Positions 18,761 to 30,060 of a DNA stretch of 64,000 nt are shown here, in pieces. The notes under the pieces were generated by a model. That model was not told where the DNA came from. It did no database searches and saw only the letters and a program-made list of their open reading frames with translations. This DNA comes from Litorivicinus lipolyticus (GTDB lineage Bacteria; Pseudomonadota; Gammaproteobacteria; Pseudomonadales; Litorivicinaceae). Numbering within the stretch: the stretch's first letter is position 1; each line of letters begins with the position of its first letter. The DNA lies in assembly GCF_009650135.1 (NCBI RefSeq), contig NZ_CP045871.1:744001-808000 (forward strand), read 5' to 3'. Made by a program: the position numbers and the translations under genes.

Positions 18761-20256
18761 ATCTGGTCTGGTTTAAACGCGATCTGCGCTGTGTCGATCA
18801 CGAGCCGTTGGCGCGGGCCAGCGCCGGGCCGGTGTTGCCGCTGTACGTGATCGAGCCCGAGTATTGGCTGTTGGCAGACACGTCCGAGCGCCAGTATCGG
18901 TTTTTGCTCGATTCGCTGCGCGACTTGGCTGAACAACTGGCGCGGCGCGGTCAGCCGCTATGGGTGTGTGTGGGCGACGCCGTCAGCGTGATCCAAGACC
19001 TGGTCGAGCGCTTTGATGTCGACGCCGTGTTCAGCCACGAAGAAACCGGTAACGGCTGGACCTTTGCCCGCGATCGCCGGGTCGGCGCGATGCTGCGGGG
19101 GCGTGCTGTGGCGTGGCACCAATACCGCCAGCACGGGATCGTGCGGGGGCTGGGTCAGCGCGTCAATTGGGCGTCGCAATGGGAGGCATTGATGGCCGCC
19201 GCGCAGTGGCCGGTTGCTGATCTGCGCGGTCCGGGCGCCGGGCTGTTTCAACTGCCCGACGATTTGCCGATGAGCGAGCGCACGCCGTGCCGAGTCCAGC
19301 GCGGCGGCAGTGCGGCGGGCACGCGCGCGCTGGACAGTTTTTTGGCCGAACGCGGCCGCGACTATACCCGCGCCATGTCCAGCCCACTGTCGGCCGGGCG
19401 CGCCTGTTCGCGGTTGAGTCCGCATTTGGCCCTGGGCACGTTGTCGCTGCGGGCCACGGTGACACGGCTGCGCTCGACCGATGCGGACGACGCCAGTTGG
19501 GCGCGCTCGTATCGGTCGTTGGACAAGCGACTGCATTGGCATTGCCACTTCATGCAAAAGCTCGAGTCCGAGCCGCGCATGGAGTTCGAGCCGATTCACC
19601 GCGGTTTTATCGATTTAAAAACGGAGCCAGCCGATCCGGTGACTTTGCAGCGCTGGATCGACGGCGAGACCGGCTGGCCCTTTGTTGATGCCTGCATGCG
19701 TTCGCTGGCGGCCACCGGGTGGATGAATTTTCGCATGCGCGCCATGATCGTTGCGATCAACGCCTATCACTTGTGGCAGCCGTGGCAGGGCGCTGCGCAG
19801 CGGTTGGCCCAACGATTCGTGGATTACGAACCGGGCATCCATTATTCCCAGATCCAAATGCAGTCCGGTACCACCGGGATCAACGTCAATCGCATGTACA
19901 ACCCGATCAAACAGTCGCGCGACCAAGACCCGGACGGTGACTTTATTCGGCGCTGGGTGCCGGAGCTGGCGGGCTACAACAGCAGCTGGATTCACGAGCC
20001 CTGGAAAGCCCCGGCTAACTTGCAGCGCGCCGGCGGCGCCCGGATCGGAGAGCACTACCCCGAACCGATCGCCGATCCGGTTCAAAGTGCGCGCGTGGCG
20101 CGTGATAAAATGCGCGACTACATCCGAACACACGACCTCGACGCCGAGGCGCGGCGTGTACTGGCGGCACACGGCAGTCGCATGAAGCAGCCGCGTCCGC
20201 GGTCATCGCCTAGGACGTCGACAGCGGCACAAAACGCCCTGGATTTTGGAGACTAA
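18757..20256 (+). CDS. photolyase/cryptochrome family flavoprotein, atypical subgroup
   Basis: 499-residue protein from GTG 18757, which overlaps the CRY-DASH stop; the family N-terminus LVWFKRDLR follows at once. The antenna domain is at about 1-130 and the FAD-binding helical domain at about 200-470, with RLSPHLALGTLSLRATV, TGWPFVDACMRSLAATGWM and INVNRMYNPIKQS. In the segment where class I enzymes read NNGGWQWAASTGTD, this protein reads GIHYSQIQMQSGTT, so the N5-facing Asn and the proximal electron-transfer Trp appear to be absent. The C-terminus ends in a basic, Pro/Arg/Ser-rich tail. Subclass and substrate are unassigned. Confidence 0.85.
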   Translation: MNLVWFKRDLRCVDHEPLARASAGPVLPLYVIEPEYWLLADTSERQYRFLLDSLRDLAEQLARRGQPLWVCVGDAVSVIQDLVERFDVDAVFSHEETGNGWTFARDRRVGAMLRGRAVAWHQYRQHGIVRGLGQRVNWASQWEALMAAAQWPVADLRGPGAGLFQLPDDLPMSERTPCRVQRGGSAAGTRALDSFLAERGRDYTRAMSSPLSAGRACSRLSPHLALGTLSLRATVTRLRSTDADDASWARSYRSLDKRLHWHCHFMQKLESEPRMEFEPIHRGFIDLKTEPADPVTLQRWIDGETGWPFVDACMRSLAATGWMNFRMRAMIVAINAYHLWQPWQGAAQRLAQRFVDYEPGIHYSQIQMQSGTTGINVNRMYNPIKQSRDQDPDGDFIRRWVPELAGYNSSWIHEPWKAPANLQRAGGARIGEHYPEPIADPVQSARVARDKMRDYIRTHDLDAEARRVLAAHGSRMKQPRPRSSPRTSTAAQNALDFGD

Positions 20257-20257
20257 A

Positions 20258-20659
20258 ATGGACATGAAATGGCTGCGAATATTGGGCTATGCCGGGCTAG
20301 CGCCGTTTGCGGCCACGGCAATGGGTCATTGGGCTGGGTTGCCGGTGGATCGCGTCGGGCTGGTTTACGGCGCGGTTATTTTGAGTTTTCTGGGGGGCAT
20401 CCAGTGGGGCTCGGCGCTGCACGCCAGCGCCGGTCAGCGCGAGCGCTTGGTCGCCTCGGTGGTGCCGTCGTTGATCGCCTGGATTGCGGTGCTGCTGGCC
20501 CAGCCCTTTGCCAGCGTCGTTTTGATCGGTGGCTTTATCGGCCAGTGGCTGTTTGACCGCCGCCATGCGAACGCTGCCCAATGGCCGCTGGAATTTGTGG
20601 TCTTGCGCACGCACCTGACCCTGGGGGCCTGCGTGGGGTTGGGCGCGCTGTTGGTCTAA
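20258..20659 (+). CDS. DUF3429 small membrane protein
   Basis: 133-residue protein with four or five hydrophobic segments and the DUF3429 hallmark GYAGLAPF near the N-terminus, with LSFLGGIQWG at about 45-54. I chose ATG 20258 because GGAG ends 6 bases upstream; a TTG 12 bases earlier is the only upstream alternative. It follows the photolyase with a 1-base gap and precedes dinB by 3 bases. Function is unknown; neighbouring photolyases are a known association for this family in proteobacteria. Confidence 0.82.
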   Translation: MDMKWLRILGYAGLAPFAATAMGHWAGLPVDRVGLVYGAVILSFLGGIQWGSALHASAGQRERLVASVVPSLIAWIAVLLAQPFASVVLIGGFIGQWLFDRRHANAAQWPLEFVVLRTHLTLGACVGLGALLV

Positions 20660-20662
20660 ACC

Positions 20663-21727
20663 GTGAGTTCGCGCAAAATCATCCACGTTGATGCGGACTG
20701 TTTTTACGCCGCGGTCGAGGAGCGTGATGACCCCAGTTTGCGCGGCAAGCCGGTCGCGGTCGGCGGGCGTCCCGACGGTCGCGGCGTGATCGCTACCGCC
20801 AGCTACACTGCGCGCAGTTTCGGGGTGCGCAGCGCAATGTCATCGGCACAGGCGTTGCGGCTGTGCCCGGATTTGCTGTTCATAAAACCGGACATGGCCA
20901 AATACCGAGAGGCCTCACGTGGCATGCGCGCGGTGTTCGAACAGTACACCGCGCTGATCGAGCCGCTGTCGTTGGACGAGGCCTATTTGGACGTTAGTGA
21001 CGTGTCGTTGCACCAAGGCAGCGCCACGCGCATGGCCGCGGCGATTAAACAGGCGGTGTTCGAGTCGGTCGGCATTCGGGTTTCCGCCGGCGTGTCGGTG
21101 AATAAGTTTCTGGCCAAGGTGGCCTCGGACTGGGAAAAGCCGGATGGGCTGACGGTGCTCGGCCCCGATCAAATTGATGGCTTTGTCGCGCGTTTGCCGA
21201 TTCGAAAATTCCCGGGTGTCGGGCCGCGCACCGCCGAACGCCTGATGGCGGCGGGCTTTACCACCGGCGCTGATTTGCGTCACCTGGATCGGCGTCAATG
21301 GATCAAACAATGGGGCGCATTGGGCGAGCGCCTGTATCACCTGTCACGCGGCGACGATCGGCGCAGCGTCAAGTCTGAGCGGCTCAGTAAAAGTGTCAGT
21401 GTGGAAACGACCTTCGAGGTTGATCTGCCGGATTTGCTGGCCTGTCGCGAGGCGCTGTGGCCGCTGATTGAACGGCTGATGGAACGCGTCGGCGAAGACA
21501 AACGGGCGCGAGTTCGCTCGCAGTTCGTCAAGCTCAAGTTCTCGGATTTCAGTCAGACCACGGCCGAAGGGCCTGCGGGACCGGCGATGGAATCGGGCTT
21601 TGATCGGCATTTGCAGGACGCCTTTGCGCGCGCGGACCAGGGCGTTCGACTGATTGGCGTTGGGGTGCGGCTGGGCTCCCCGGAGATTGCGAAACAGCTC
21701 ACATTGCCATGGTCCGATACCCCATAG
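20663..21727 (+). CDS. dinB: DNA polymerase IV
   Basis: Y-family translesion polymerase of 354 residues from GTG 20663. Catalytic carboxylates are in HVDADCFYA (Asp10) and SLDEAYLDV (Asp105-Glu106, approximate). The helix-hairpin-helix FPGVGPRTAERL is near residues 180-191 and the little-finger domain follows. The C-terminus carries QLTLPW, a plausible beta-clamp-binding peptide. It closes the damage-tolerance group downstream of three photolyase genes and may be transcribed with them. No LexA box was seen directly upstream because there is no intergenic space. Confidence 0.96.
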   Translation: MSSRKIIHVDADCFYAAVEERDDPSLRGKPVAVGGRPDGRGVIATASYTARSFGVRSAMSSAQALRLCPDLLFIKPDMAKYREASRGMRAVFEQYTALIEPLSLDEAYLDVSDVSLHQGSATRMAAAIKQAVFESVGIRVSAGVSVNKFLAKVASDWEKPDGLTVLGPDQIDGFVARLPIRKFPGVGPRTAERLMAAGFTTGADLRHLDRRQWIKQWGALGERLYHLSRGDDRRSVKSERLSKSVSVETTFEVDLPDLLACREALWPLIERLMERVGEDKRARVRSQFVKLKFSDFSQTTAEGPAGPAMESGFDRHLQDAFARADQGVRLIGVGVRLGSPEIAKQLTLPWSDTP

Positions 21728-21759
21728 GCCGTTTACTAACCATCGCAATCGGTCGATAA

Positions 21760-22056
21760 ATGGGCATGCGTATTGATGCCAGTTCAATCCATCGACCGAC
21801 CGAGGTCAACCAGCCTAAGCAGGAAGCCCAGGTCGAACCTGCGGCCCCCAGCGCCCGCGTTGATGTGCCGGTGCGCAACCACTTCGTGCGCGAACGGCGG
21901 CGTAAAAATCGCCGTATCGACGGCGATGAACGGCGCCGCATGGGCCGCCGCCAGGGCGAGCAACGCAGTCCCCAATCGGTCCCGCATGCCGCGTTTTCCA
22001 GCGACGCGGATGCGTCCACCGAAGGCCCGGATCGGCTCGTCGATATCGATTGTTAA
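21760..22056 (+). CDS. hypothetical Arg-rich small protein
   Basis: 98-residue frame, not recognised. It is highly charged: a central block VRERRRKNRRIDGDERRRMG at about residues 42-61 is strongly basic, flanked by Pro/Ala/Ser-rich stretches, and the C-terminus is acidic. No hydrophobic segment. ATG 21760 has no clear ribosome site. It converges on the CBS-GGDEF gene with a 4-base overlap, a spacing typical of real genes here, which is the main support for it being coding. Confidence 0.5.
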   Translation: MGMRIDASSIHRPTEVNQPKQEAQVEPAAPSARVDVPVRNHFVRERRRKNRRIDGDERRRMGRRQGEQRSPQSVPHAAFSSDADASTEGPDRLVDIDC

Positions 22057-22991
22057 ATCAGGCGCTCGCCGAACACACGCACTTGATGGCCGCCGGACAT
22101 GACCGACTGCTCCAGCGCTTCCTCGGCGTTGCAGTCACAGGTGTCGGCGTCCATGTCAGGCCCGGCCAGACCAATGCTCAGGGTAATGCGCCCCAGCGGA
22201 CTGCCGTGATTGGGCAAGGCGTCCTTCCAAATCCCGTCCAGTAAACGCAGCGCCACACCGCGACCGATGGCGGTGTTAATTTCCGTCATCAGCAGCGCCC
22301 ACTTGCCGGATTCGAGTGCGAATAAGGTGTCGGTTTCACGTAGCCGGTGCATCAGTGATGAGCTGATGCGCTGAACGGTGCGGCGTTCATCCTCGATGCT
22401 GTGACGGTCAGCCAAACCTTGGCGCCAGTCGACTTCGATCAGGGCGACTGCGAAAGGGGCCTGCATGTCTTGATGCTCAATCAGCGCCAACTCTAGATAC
22501 GCTCGAAAGGCTCGGTAATCCGGCAACCCGGTCAGCTCATCCATGCACTCCATCGGCTCGTTTGGTAGCCGCGTTGGCAGGTCCAATAGCTGACTGGTCA
22601 GCGTGGACCACTGTGCTGGGCCAACGTAGCCAATAATGCGGTCGCCGTGCATCACCGCCAGCTCGACGTCAGTGTGAGTAATGCGCAGCAGCACTGCGCT
22701 CAGGGTCTCGGCGCGGTGAAAGCGCGCGCCGATGGGTTCGGCGACATCGCCTAAGCATTTAGGCACGGGAAAACCCTGAACGGCGGCCACTAGCAACTCG
22801 GTGCAGTGGGCCTGATTAAGCACTTGAATAGCGTCGCCGGTCTGGCAAAAGACCACGCCGGCGTCGGTCGACCCCATGGCGCTGAGGGCATCGGCCAGCG
22901 ACGTGCTGGGAGCCATCACCGGCACGTCAGGCACCATAATGTCGGCCACCAATGGCGTGTTGAGTTCATCCATCAATGGCCCGCCGATCAA
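22053..22991 (-). CDS. CBS-domain protein with degenerate GGDEF domain
   Basis: 312-residue cytosolic protein. Residues about 10-125 look like a CBS pair (ADIMVPDVPVMAPSTSLADAL and a second copy). Residues about 145-310 are a GGDEF-like domain beginning DELTGLPDYRAFRAYL. The catalytic signature is lost: the hairpin reads ALESGKWALLM where GG(D/E)EF is expected. It is therefore unlikely to make cyclic di-GMP and may be a sensor or effector. Start codon TTG or ATG choices near 22991 overlap the M23 gene stop by 4 bases. Confidence 0.8.
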   Translation of the reverse strand: MIGGPLMDELNTPLVADIMVPDVPVMAPSTSLADALSAMGSTDAGVVFCQTGDAIQVLNQAHCTELLVAAVQGFPVPKCLGDVAEPIGARFHRAETLSAVLLRITHTDVELAVMHGDRIIGYVGPAQWSTLTSQLLDLPTRLPNEPMECMDELTGLPDYRAFRAYLELALIEHQDMQAPFAVALIEVDWRQGLADRHSIEDERRTVQRISSSLMHRLRETDTLFALESGKWALLMTEINTAIGRGVALRLLDGIWKDALPNHGSPLGRITLSIGLAGPDMDADTCDCNAEEALEQSVMSGGHQVRVFGERLI

Positions 22992-23723
22992 CGCGGCAGA
23001 CTCGCTAGTTGTGGCGCAAATAGCGCCGGTTCAACCCGAACGTTGGACAAGCTGACACTCCAATGCAGGTGCGGTCCGGTGGCGCGCCCGGTGGCGCCAA
23101 CGTAGCCCAACAGTGCCCCTTGGGTGACGGTCTGGCCCGCACTGACAGCGAAGTCGGACAGGTGGCAGAACATGCTGATCAGGCCCTGGCCGTGGTCGAC
23201 AAACACCGTCTTTCCATTGAAATAATAGTCGCCAATTCCGAGAACGACGCCATCGGTGGGTGAAAATATTTCAGTGCCGCTGGGGGCGGCGATGTCGACA
23301 CCGGAGTGGGGCGCGCGTGGTTGGTCGTTAAAAAACCGTTTGCGCCCAAACGCACCGGTAATGGGCCCCTTGATCGGCAGCGCCATCGGTAACCGTGGCT
23401 GGGTTGCGCTGCGCGTCAAATACCAGCCTTTTTGTTCGGCCGATTCGGCGCGGATGCGTTTCAAGTGATCCGGGTCCGGGGTCACCATCTTGGGATTGTT
23501 AAGGCGAATCCGCTGCTCGGGGTAGCTGCGCCCGGTGATGGTGAAATCAACCGCGCCGGTGGCGTCTATCACCTGGTGGGTGCCGGCGGCCAGGGCCAAC
23601 GGAAGCGGCACCACCGCGGTGGTGCCCGAGATCCATAACGGCTTGCCCTGAAAGCGTGGCTTGGCATCGGGATTAACCGTCACTAAGGCAACGCCGCCAG
23701 GGTAGTGCCCGGCGCTGGGTAAC

Positions 23724-26689
<2,966 letters not shown>

Positions 26690-26697
26690 GGACTGGC

Positions 26698-28248
26698 ATG
26701 GACATTCACGCCCACCGTATTCTGATTCTCGATTTTGGCAGCCAGTACACCCAGTTGATTGCGCGCCGTGTGCGCGAAATCGGCGTTTATTGCGAAATCT
26801 ACCCCTGTGACGTGACGGAACAGGAAATCATCGACTTTGCCCCGCGCGGCATCATTTTGTCGGGTGGCCCGGAGTCGGCGACCGAGGAAACGACCTGGCG
26901 GGCGCATGATTGTGTGTGGTCCTCTGGTGTGCCGGTGCTGGGTATTTGCTATGGCATGCAGACCATGGCGGCGCAATTGGGCGGCACGGTTGAAACCAGT
27001 GACCATCGCGAGTTCGGCCATGCCGATTTGAAACCGGTGTGCGGTCCTTTGCTGGACGGCCTGACCGACGACACCACGGTGGTCTGGATGAGCCACGGCG
27101 ACCGCGTCACCCAGGTCCCCGCCGGTTTTGAAGTGATGGCGACCTCGGCCGGCGCACCGATTGCCGCGATGGGCGATGCCGCGCGCGGTTACTACGGCAT
27201 CCAGTTCCACCCCGAAGTCACTCACACCGAACACGGGCGTGAAATGCTGACCCGGTTTGTGTTGACCGTGTGCGCGTGTGACGCCAGCTGGAAGCCGGAA
27301 AACATTGTTGACGACGCGATTGCCCGCGTGCGCGAACAGGTCGGCGGCGATCACGTTATGCTGGGTTTGTCCGGCGGTGTCGATTCGTCGGTGGTGGCGG
27401 CGTTACTGCACAAAGCCATTGGCGATCAGTTGACCTGCGTGTTTGTTGATAATGGACTGTTGCGCCTGAACGAAGGCGACCAGGTCATGAAAATCTTCGC
27501 GGATAACTTGGGCGTCAAGGTCATTCGCGTCGACGCCGAACAGCGCTTTTTGGATGCTCTGAAAGGCTTGAATGACCCCGAGGACAAGCGCAAAGCCATT
27601 GGCGGCGTGTTTATCGACGTGTTTGCGGACGAAGCGCGAAAATTGTCCGCCGACACCAAGTTTTTGGCCCAGGGCACGATATACCCCGACGTCATTGAAA
27701 GCGCCGGCTCACGCACCGGCAAGGCCCACGTGATCAAGTCACACCACAATGTGGGTGGGCTGCCGGACGATTTGGCCTTTGATTTGGTCGAGCCGCTGCG
27801 TGAACTGTTTAAAGACGAAGTCCGGGTGTTGGGCGAAACCCTTGGGTTGCCGCATGCCATGGTCTGGCGTCACCCCTTCCCGGGACCGGGCTTGGGCGTG
27901 CGCATTTTGGGCGAAGTTAAAAAAGAGTACGCCGATATTTTGCGCCGCGCGGACGACATTTTCATCCAGGCTCTTTACGACGAGGGGCTGTATCACAAAA
28001 CATCGCAGGCCTTCGCGGTGTTCTTGCCGGTGAAATCCGTCGGCGTGGTCGGCGATGGCCGTCGGTACGCGCCCGTGATCGCGCTGCGTGCGGTTGAAAC
28101 GGTCGACTTTATGACCGCGCGTTGGGCGCATTTGCCCTACGACTTCATTGAGCGCGTGTCGACCAAGATCATCAATTCGATCGAGGACGTGTCGCGCGTG
28201 GTGTATGACGTCAGCTCGAAGCCGCCGGCGACGATTGAGTGGGAATAA
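26698..28248 (+). CDS. guaA: GMP synthase (glutamine-hydrolysing)
   Basis: Aminates XMP to GMP. It has 516 residues. The class I glutaminase domain is at about 1-190, with Cys84 in GICYGMQ and the His/Glu pair in [10 protein letters not shown]. The ATP-pyrophosphatase domain has the P-loop [11 protein letters not shown] (about 220-230), and the C-terminal dimerisation domain ends TIEWE. It is the last gene before the loosely packed region. Confidence 0.98.
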   Translation: MDIHAHRILILDFGSQYTQLIARRVREIGVYCEIYPCDVTEQEIIDFAPRGIILSGGPESATEETTWRAHDCVWSSGVPVLGICYGMQTMAAQLGGTVETSDHREFGHADLKPVCGPLLDGLTDDTTVVWMSHGDRVTQVPAGFEVMATSAGAPIAAMGDAARGYYGIQFHPEVTHTEHGREMLTRFVLTVCACDASWKPENIVDDAIARVREQVGGDHVMLGLSGGVDSSVVAALLHKAIGDQLTCVFVDNGLLRLNEGDQVMKIFADNLGVKVIRVDAEQRFLDALKGLNDPEDKRKAIGGVFIDVFADEARKLSADTKFLAQGTIYPDVIESAGSRTGKAHVIKSHHNVGGLPDDLAFDLVEPLRELFKDEVRVLGETLGLPHAMVWRHPFPGPGLGVRILGEVKKEYADILRRADDIFIQALYDEGLYHKTSQAFAVFLPVKSVGVVGDGRRYAPVIALRAVETVDFMTARWAHLPYDFIERVSTKIINSIEDVSRVVYDVSSKPPATIEWE

Positions 28249-28268
28249 TCAGTTTGTTTTAGCTAAGG

Positions 28269-28571
28269 ATGGCCGGGATCAATGGCGCGGACAGCCTATT
28301 GAACGCGTTTTTTGGCTGGTGTTTACCGTCCCAAGTATCGTTGAAAACCGAGTCAATACTGAAAAATACTGCCTTGGTGCTGGGCTTGCTCAGCGCCGTT
28401 GTGATTATTTTTGACGGGTATCCGCTGGCCATGTTTCTGTCATTTCCGTTTTGCCTGATTTGGATCTATTGCGCATGGCTGCGCACCGAGCCTCAGCTTA
28501 AATGGGTCAATTTTCTTTTTTCTGCTGATCTACTGCGTCGGCATCACCCAGTATTTGGCGAGTTAAACTAA
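28269..28571 (+). pseudogene. small membrane protein with probable frameshift in a poly-T run
   Basis: The open frame encodes two hydrophobic helices (about residues 34-50 and 52-70) and then switches from hydrophobic to polar (LLRRHHPVFGELN). Removing one T from the six-T run at 28516-28521 restores a third helix reading NFLFLLIYCVGITQYLAS and a stop at 28564-28566. The restored topology (helix, GYP, helix, aromatic loop, helix ending in GI) resembles the 76-residue protein at 29830-30060. A sequencing error in the homopolymer is equally possible. The start is uncertain, with poor ribosome sites. Confidence 0.55.
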
Positions 28572-28612
28572 CTTCCGGCGTACAGGCGATAACGGTCGAG
28601 TGAGGTAGTTGA

Positions 28613-29119
28613 ATGACTGACAGCTGGAACGATTTGGCGGCTGATAGGGATGACAACCCCAGCGTTTTACTGTTCGCCGACAATGCCTACCGGTCTCTCC
28701 GTGAGGCGGTTGATCTGCGTGGTCGCCGCATTCTTGATTTCGGATGCGGTACCGGCTTGCTAAGCGCCCGAATGGCGCCGGATGCCTCACAGATCGTGGC
28801 GCTTGATCCGTCCGCCGCGATGGCGTCTAGGGTTCGTGCCAAGCAGCTCTCTAAGGTTCAGGTCCGTGAATCGGTTCTTGATCCGCAAGCACCGATGCTC
28901 GCGGAGCCGTTCGACCTGGTGGTGGCCTCGTCGGCACTTGGGTTTGTCGAGGATGTCAGCGCAACACTTAACACCATTCGTCAGCTGCTGCGTCCCGGCG
29001 GGACCCTGGTGCACTGGGACTGGTGCCAGACTGATGGGGCTGTGGGCCCCGGTTTAATCGGTGGGGGTGACTCGGGCGGTGTGAACGGTCGGCTCAGAAC
29101 GGGATGTCGTCGTCGTTGA
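28613..29119 (+). pseudogene. SAM-dependent methyltransferase truncated at the C-terminus
   Basis: 168-residue frame. Residues about 1-142 match a class I methyltransferase: LDFGCGTGLLSARMAP (motif I, about 42-57), VALDPS (motif II), DLVVASSALGFVEDV and LLRPGGTLVHWDW. After HWDWCQTDG the sequence becomes Gly/Arg-rich low complexity (GGGDSGGVNGRLRTG) and runs 26 bases into the end of the DUF3127 gene. Relatives as I remember them continue for about 50 further residues, so the end looks deleted. The start and early part look intact. Confidence 0.6.
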
Positions 29120-29465
29120 TGTCTTCCTGCTGCCAACCCGGATCACCCGTTTCACGCGTTGGCGCCGCGTTGGCGGATGGTGCGGGTGCGTTGTCGGTCG
29201 CCTCGGCGTCAATTTTCCAGCCCACCAGGTTGTTGAAATAACGTCCGTTGTATTCGCGTCCGCGCACGTCAAAGGTCACCGTCACGCTTTGACCGACCTG
29301 CAGCGCGCCTAACAACTCGGCTTTTTCCTTTAAGAATTCAAGGCTGATGTCCTGGGGGTAGTTGCCGTCCGGGACGGTGACGACTATTTCTTTTTTGGTG
29401 AATCCGCTGCCAAAGGTTTGAAGTTCGCCAATGACTTTGATCGTGCCGGTCAGTTCGTAGGACAT
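29094..29465 (-). CDS. DUF3127 OB-fold protein with SSB-like acidic tip
   Basis: 123-residue protein. Residues 1-86 match DUF3127 (MSYELTGTIKVIGELQTFGS, TVTFDVRGREYNGRYFNNL), a predicted OB-fold family best known from Bacteroidetes. A Pro/Ala/Thr-rich linker is followed by the C-terminus INDDDIPF, which is nearly identical to the protein-interaction tip of SSB. This suggests single-strand DNA binding and recruitment of SSB partners, but this is not demonstrated. It lies in the loosely packed region and may have been acquired. Confidence 0.8.
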   Translation of the reverse strand: MSYELTGTIKVIGELQTFGSGFTKKEIVVTVPDGNYPQDISLEFLKEKAELLGALQVGQSVTVTFDVRGREYNGRYFNNLVGWKIDAEATDNAPAPSANAAPTRETGDPGWQQEDINDDDIPF

Positions 29466-29483
29466 GTGCTGTGCTCTTGTGGT

Positions 29484-29672
29484 TTAGCGTCGGGGGTGGC
29501 GCGGCAGCTGATCGTCAGCCGGGGCTCGGTGCCGCAGGTCGGCTATGATACGGGCTCGCTCGGCGTCGGACAACGAGCCCCACTGCGCAATTTCAATCAG
29601 CGTTCGGCCGCAGCCTGCGCATTGATTGTCGGCGGCGATGTAGTCGCAGCGCTGGGTGCAGGGGCTGTTCAT
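29484..29672 (-). CDS. DUF1289 small Cys-rich protein
   Basis: 62-residue protein with the DUF1289 pattern SPCTQRCDYIAADNQCAGC followed by GRTLIEIAQWGSLSDAER. The four cysteines (Cys5, Cys9, Cys18, Cys21) probably bind a metal. Function is unknown. It precedes the DUF3127 gene by 18 bases on the same strand, so the two are likely transcribed together. Confidence 0.85.
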   Translation of the reverse strand: MNSPCTQRCDYIAADNQCAGCGRTLIEIAQWGSLSDAERARIIADLRHRAPADDQLPRHPRR

Positions 29673-29829
29673 TAGGGTTTCGTTAGTGTGGGTTCGCGAT
29701 AGGATAACCTTCGCGGCCGACCGACACCAATGCGGGGGCCGGCAAAAGCATGGGCCGCTGACTTGTTATGAAGCGAGCGCGGCCATATAACCGTGCTCAG
29801 TCGCATCACTCACAGCGCTTGGAAATCGG

Positions 29830-30060
29830 ATGACCTTAAACAAAGAAAAAGCCATGGAATGGTTCGGCGTGGTCACGGCGATTGTTTATTCACTGTTGGT
29901 CGCGTCCAACACCGGCTACGAATTCGTCGGTTTTTGCTTGCTGCTGATTTCGTCGTTTGCGATTGGGGTATGGGCGTATTGGTGCCAGCACCGCGGCATG
30001 TTGTTGCTACAGTTTTTCTATGCCACCGCGGGCATCATCGGCATGGTGCGCTGGTTCTAA
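29830..30060 (+). CDS. small three-helix membrane protein
   Basis: 76 residues with hydrophobic segments at about 11-25, 31-48 and 56-72 and the pattern helix-GYE-helix-VWAYWCQHRG-helix-GIIGMVRWF. The size and topology recall SemiSWEET/PnuC-like or DUF6552-type small membrane proteins, but I cannot assign a family. GGAAAT lies close to ATG 29830; ATG 29863 is a possible later start. It shares topology with the broken frame at 28269-28571. Confidence 0.6.
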   Translation: MTLNKEKAMEWFGVVTAIVYSLLVASNTGYEFVGFCLLLISSFAIGVWAYWCQHRGMLLLQFFYATAGIIGMVRWF

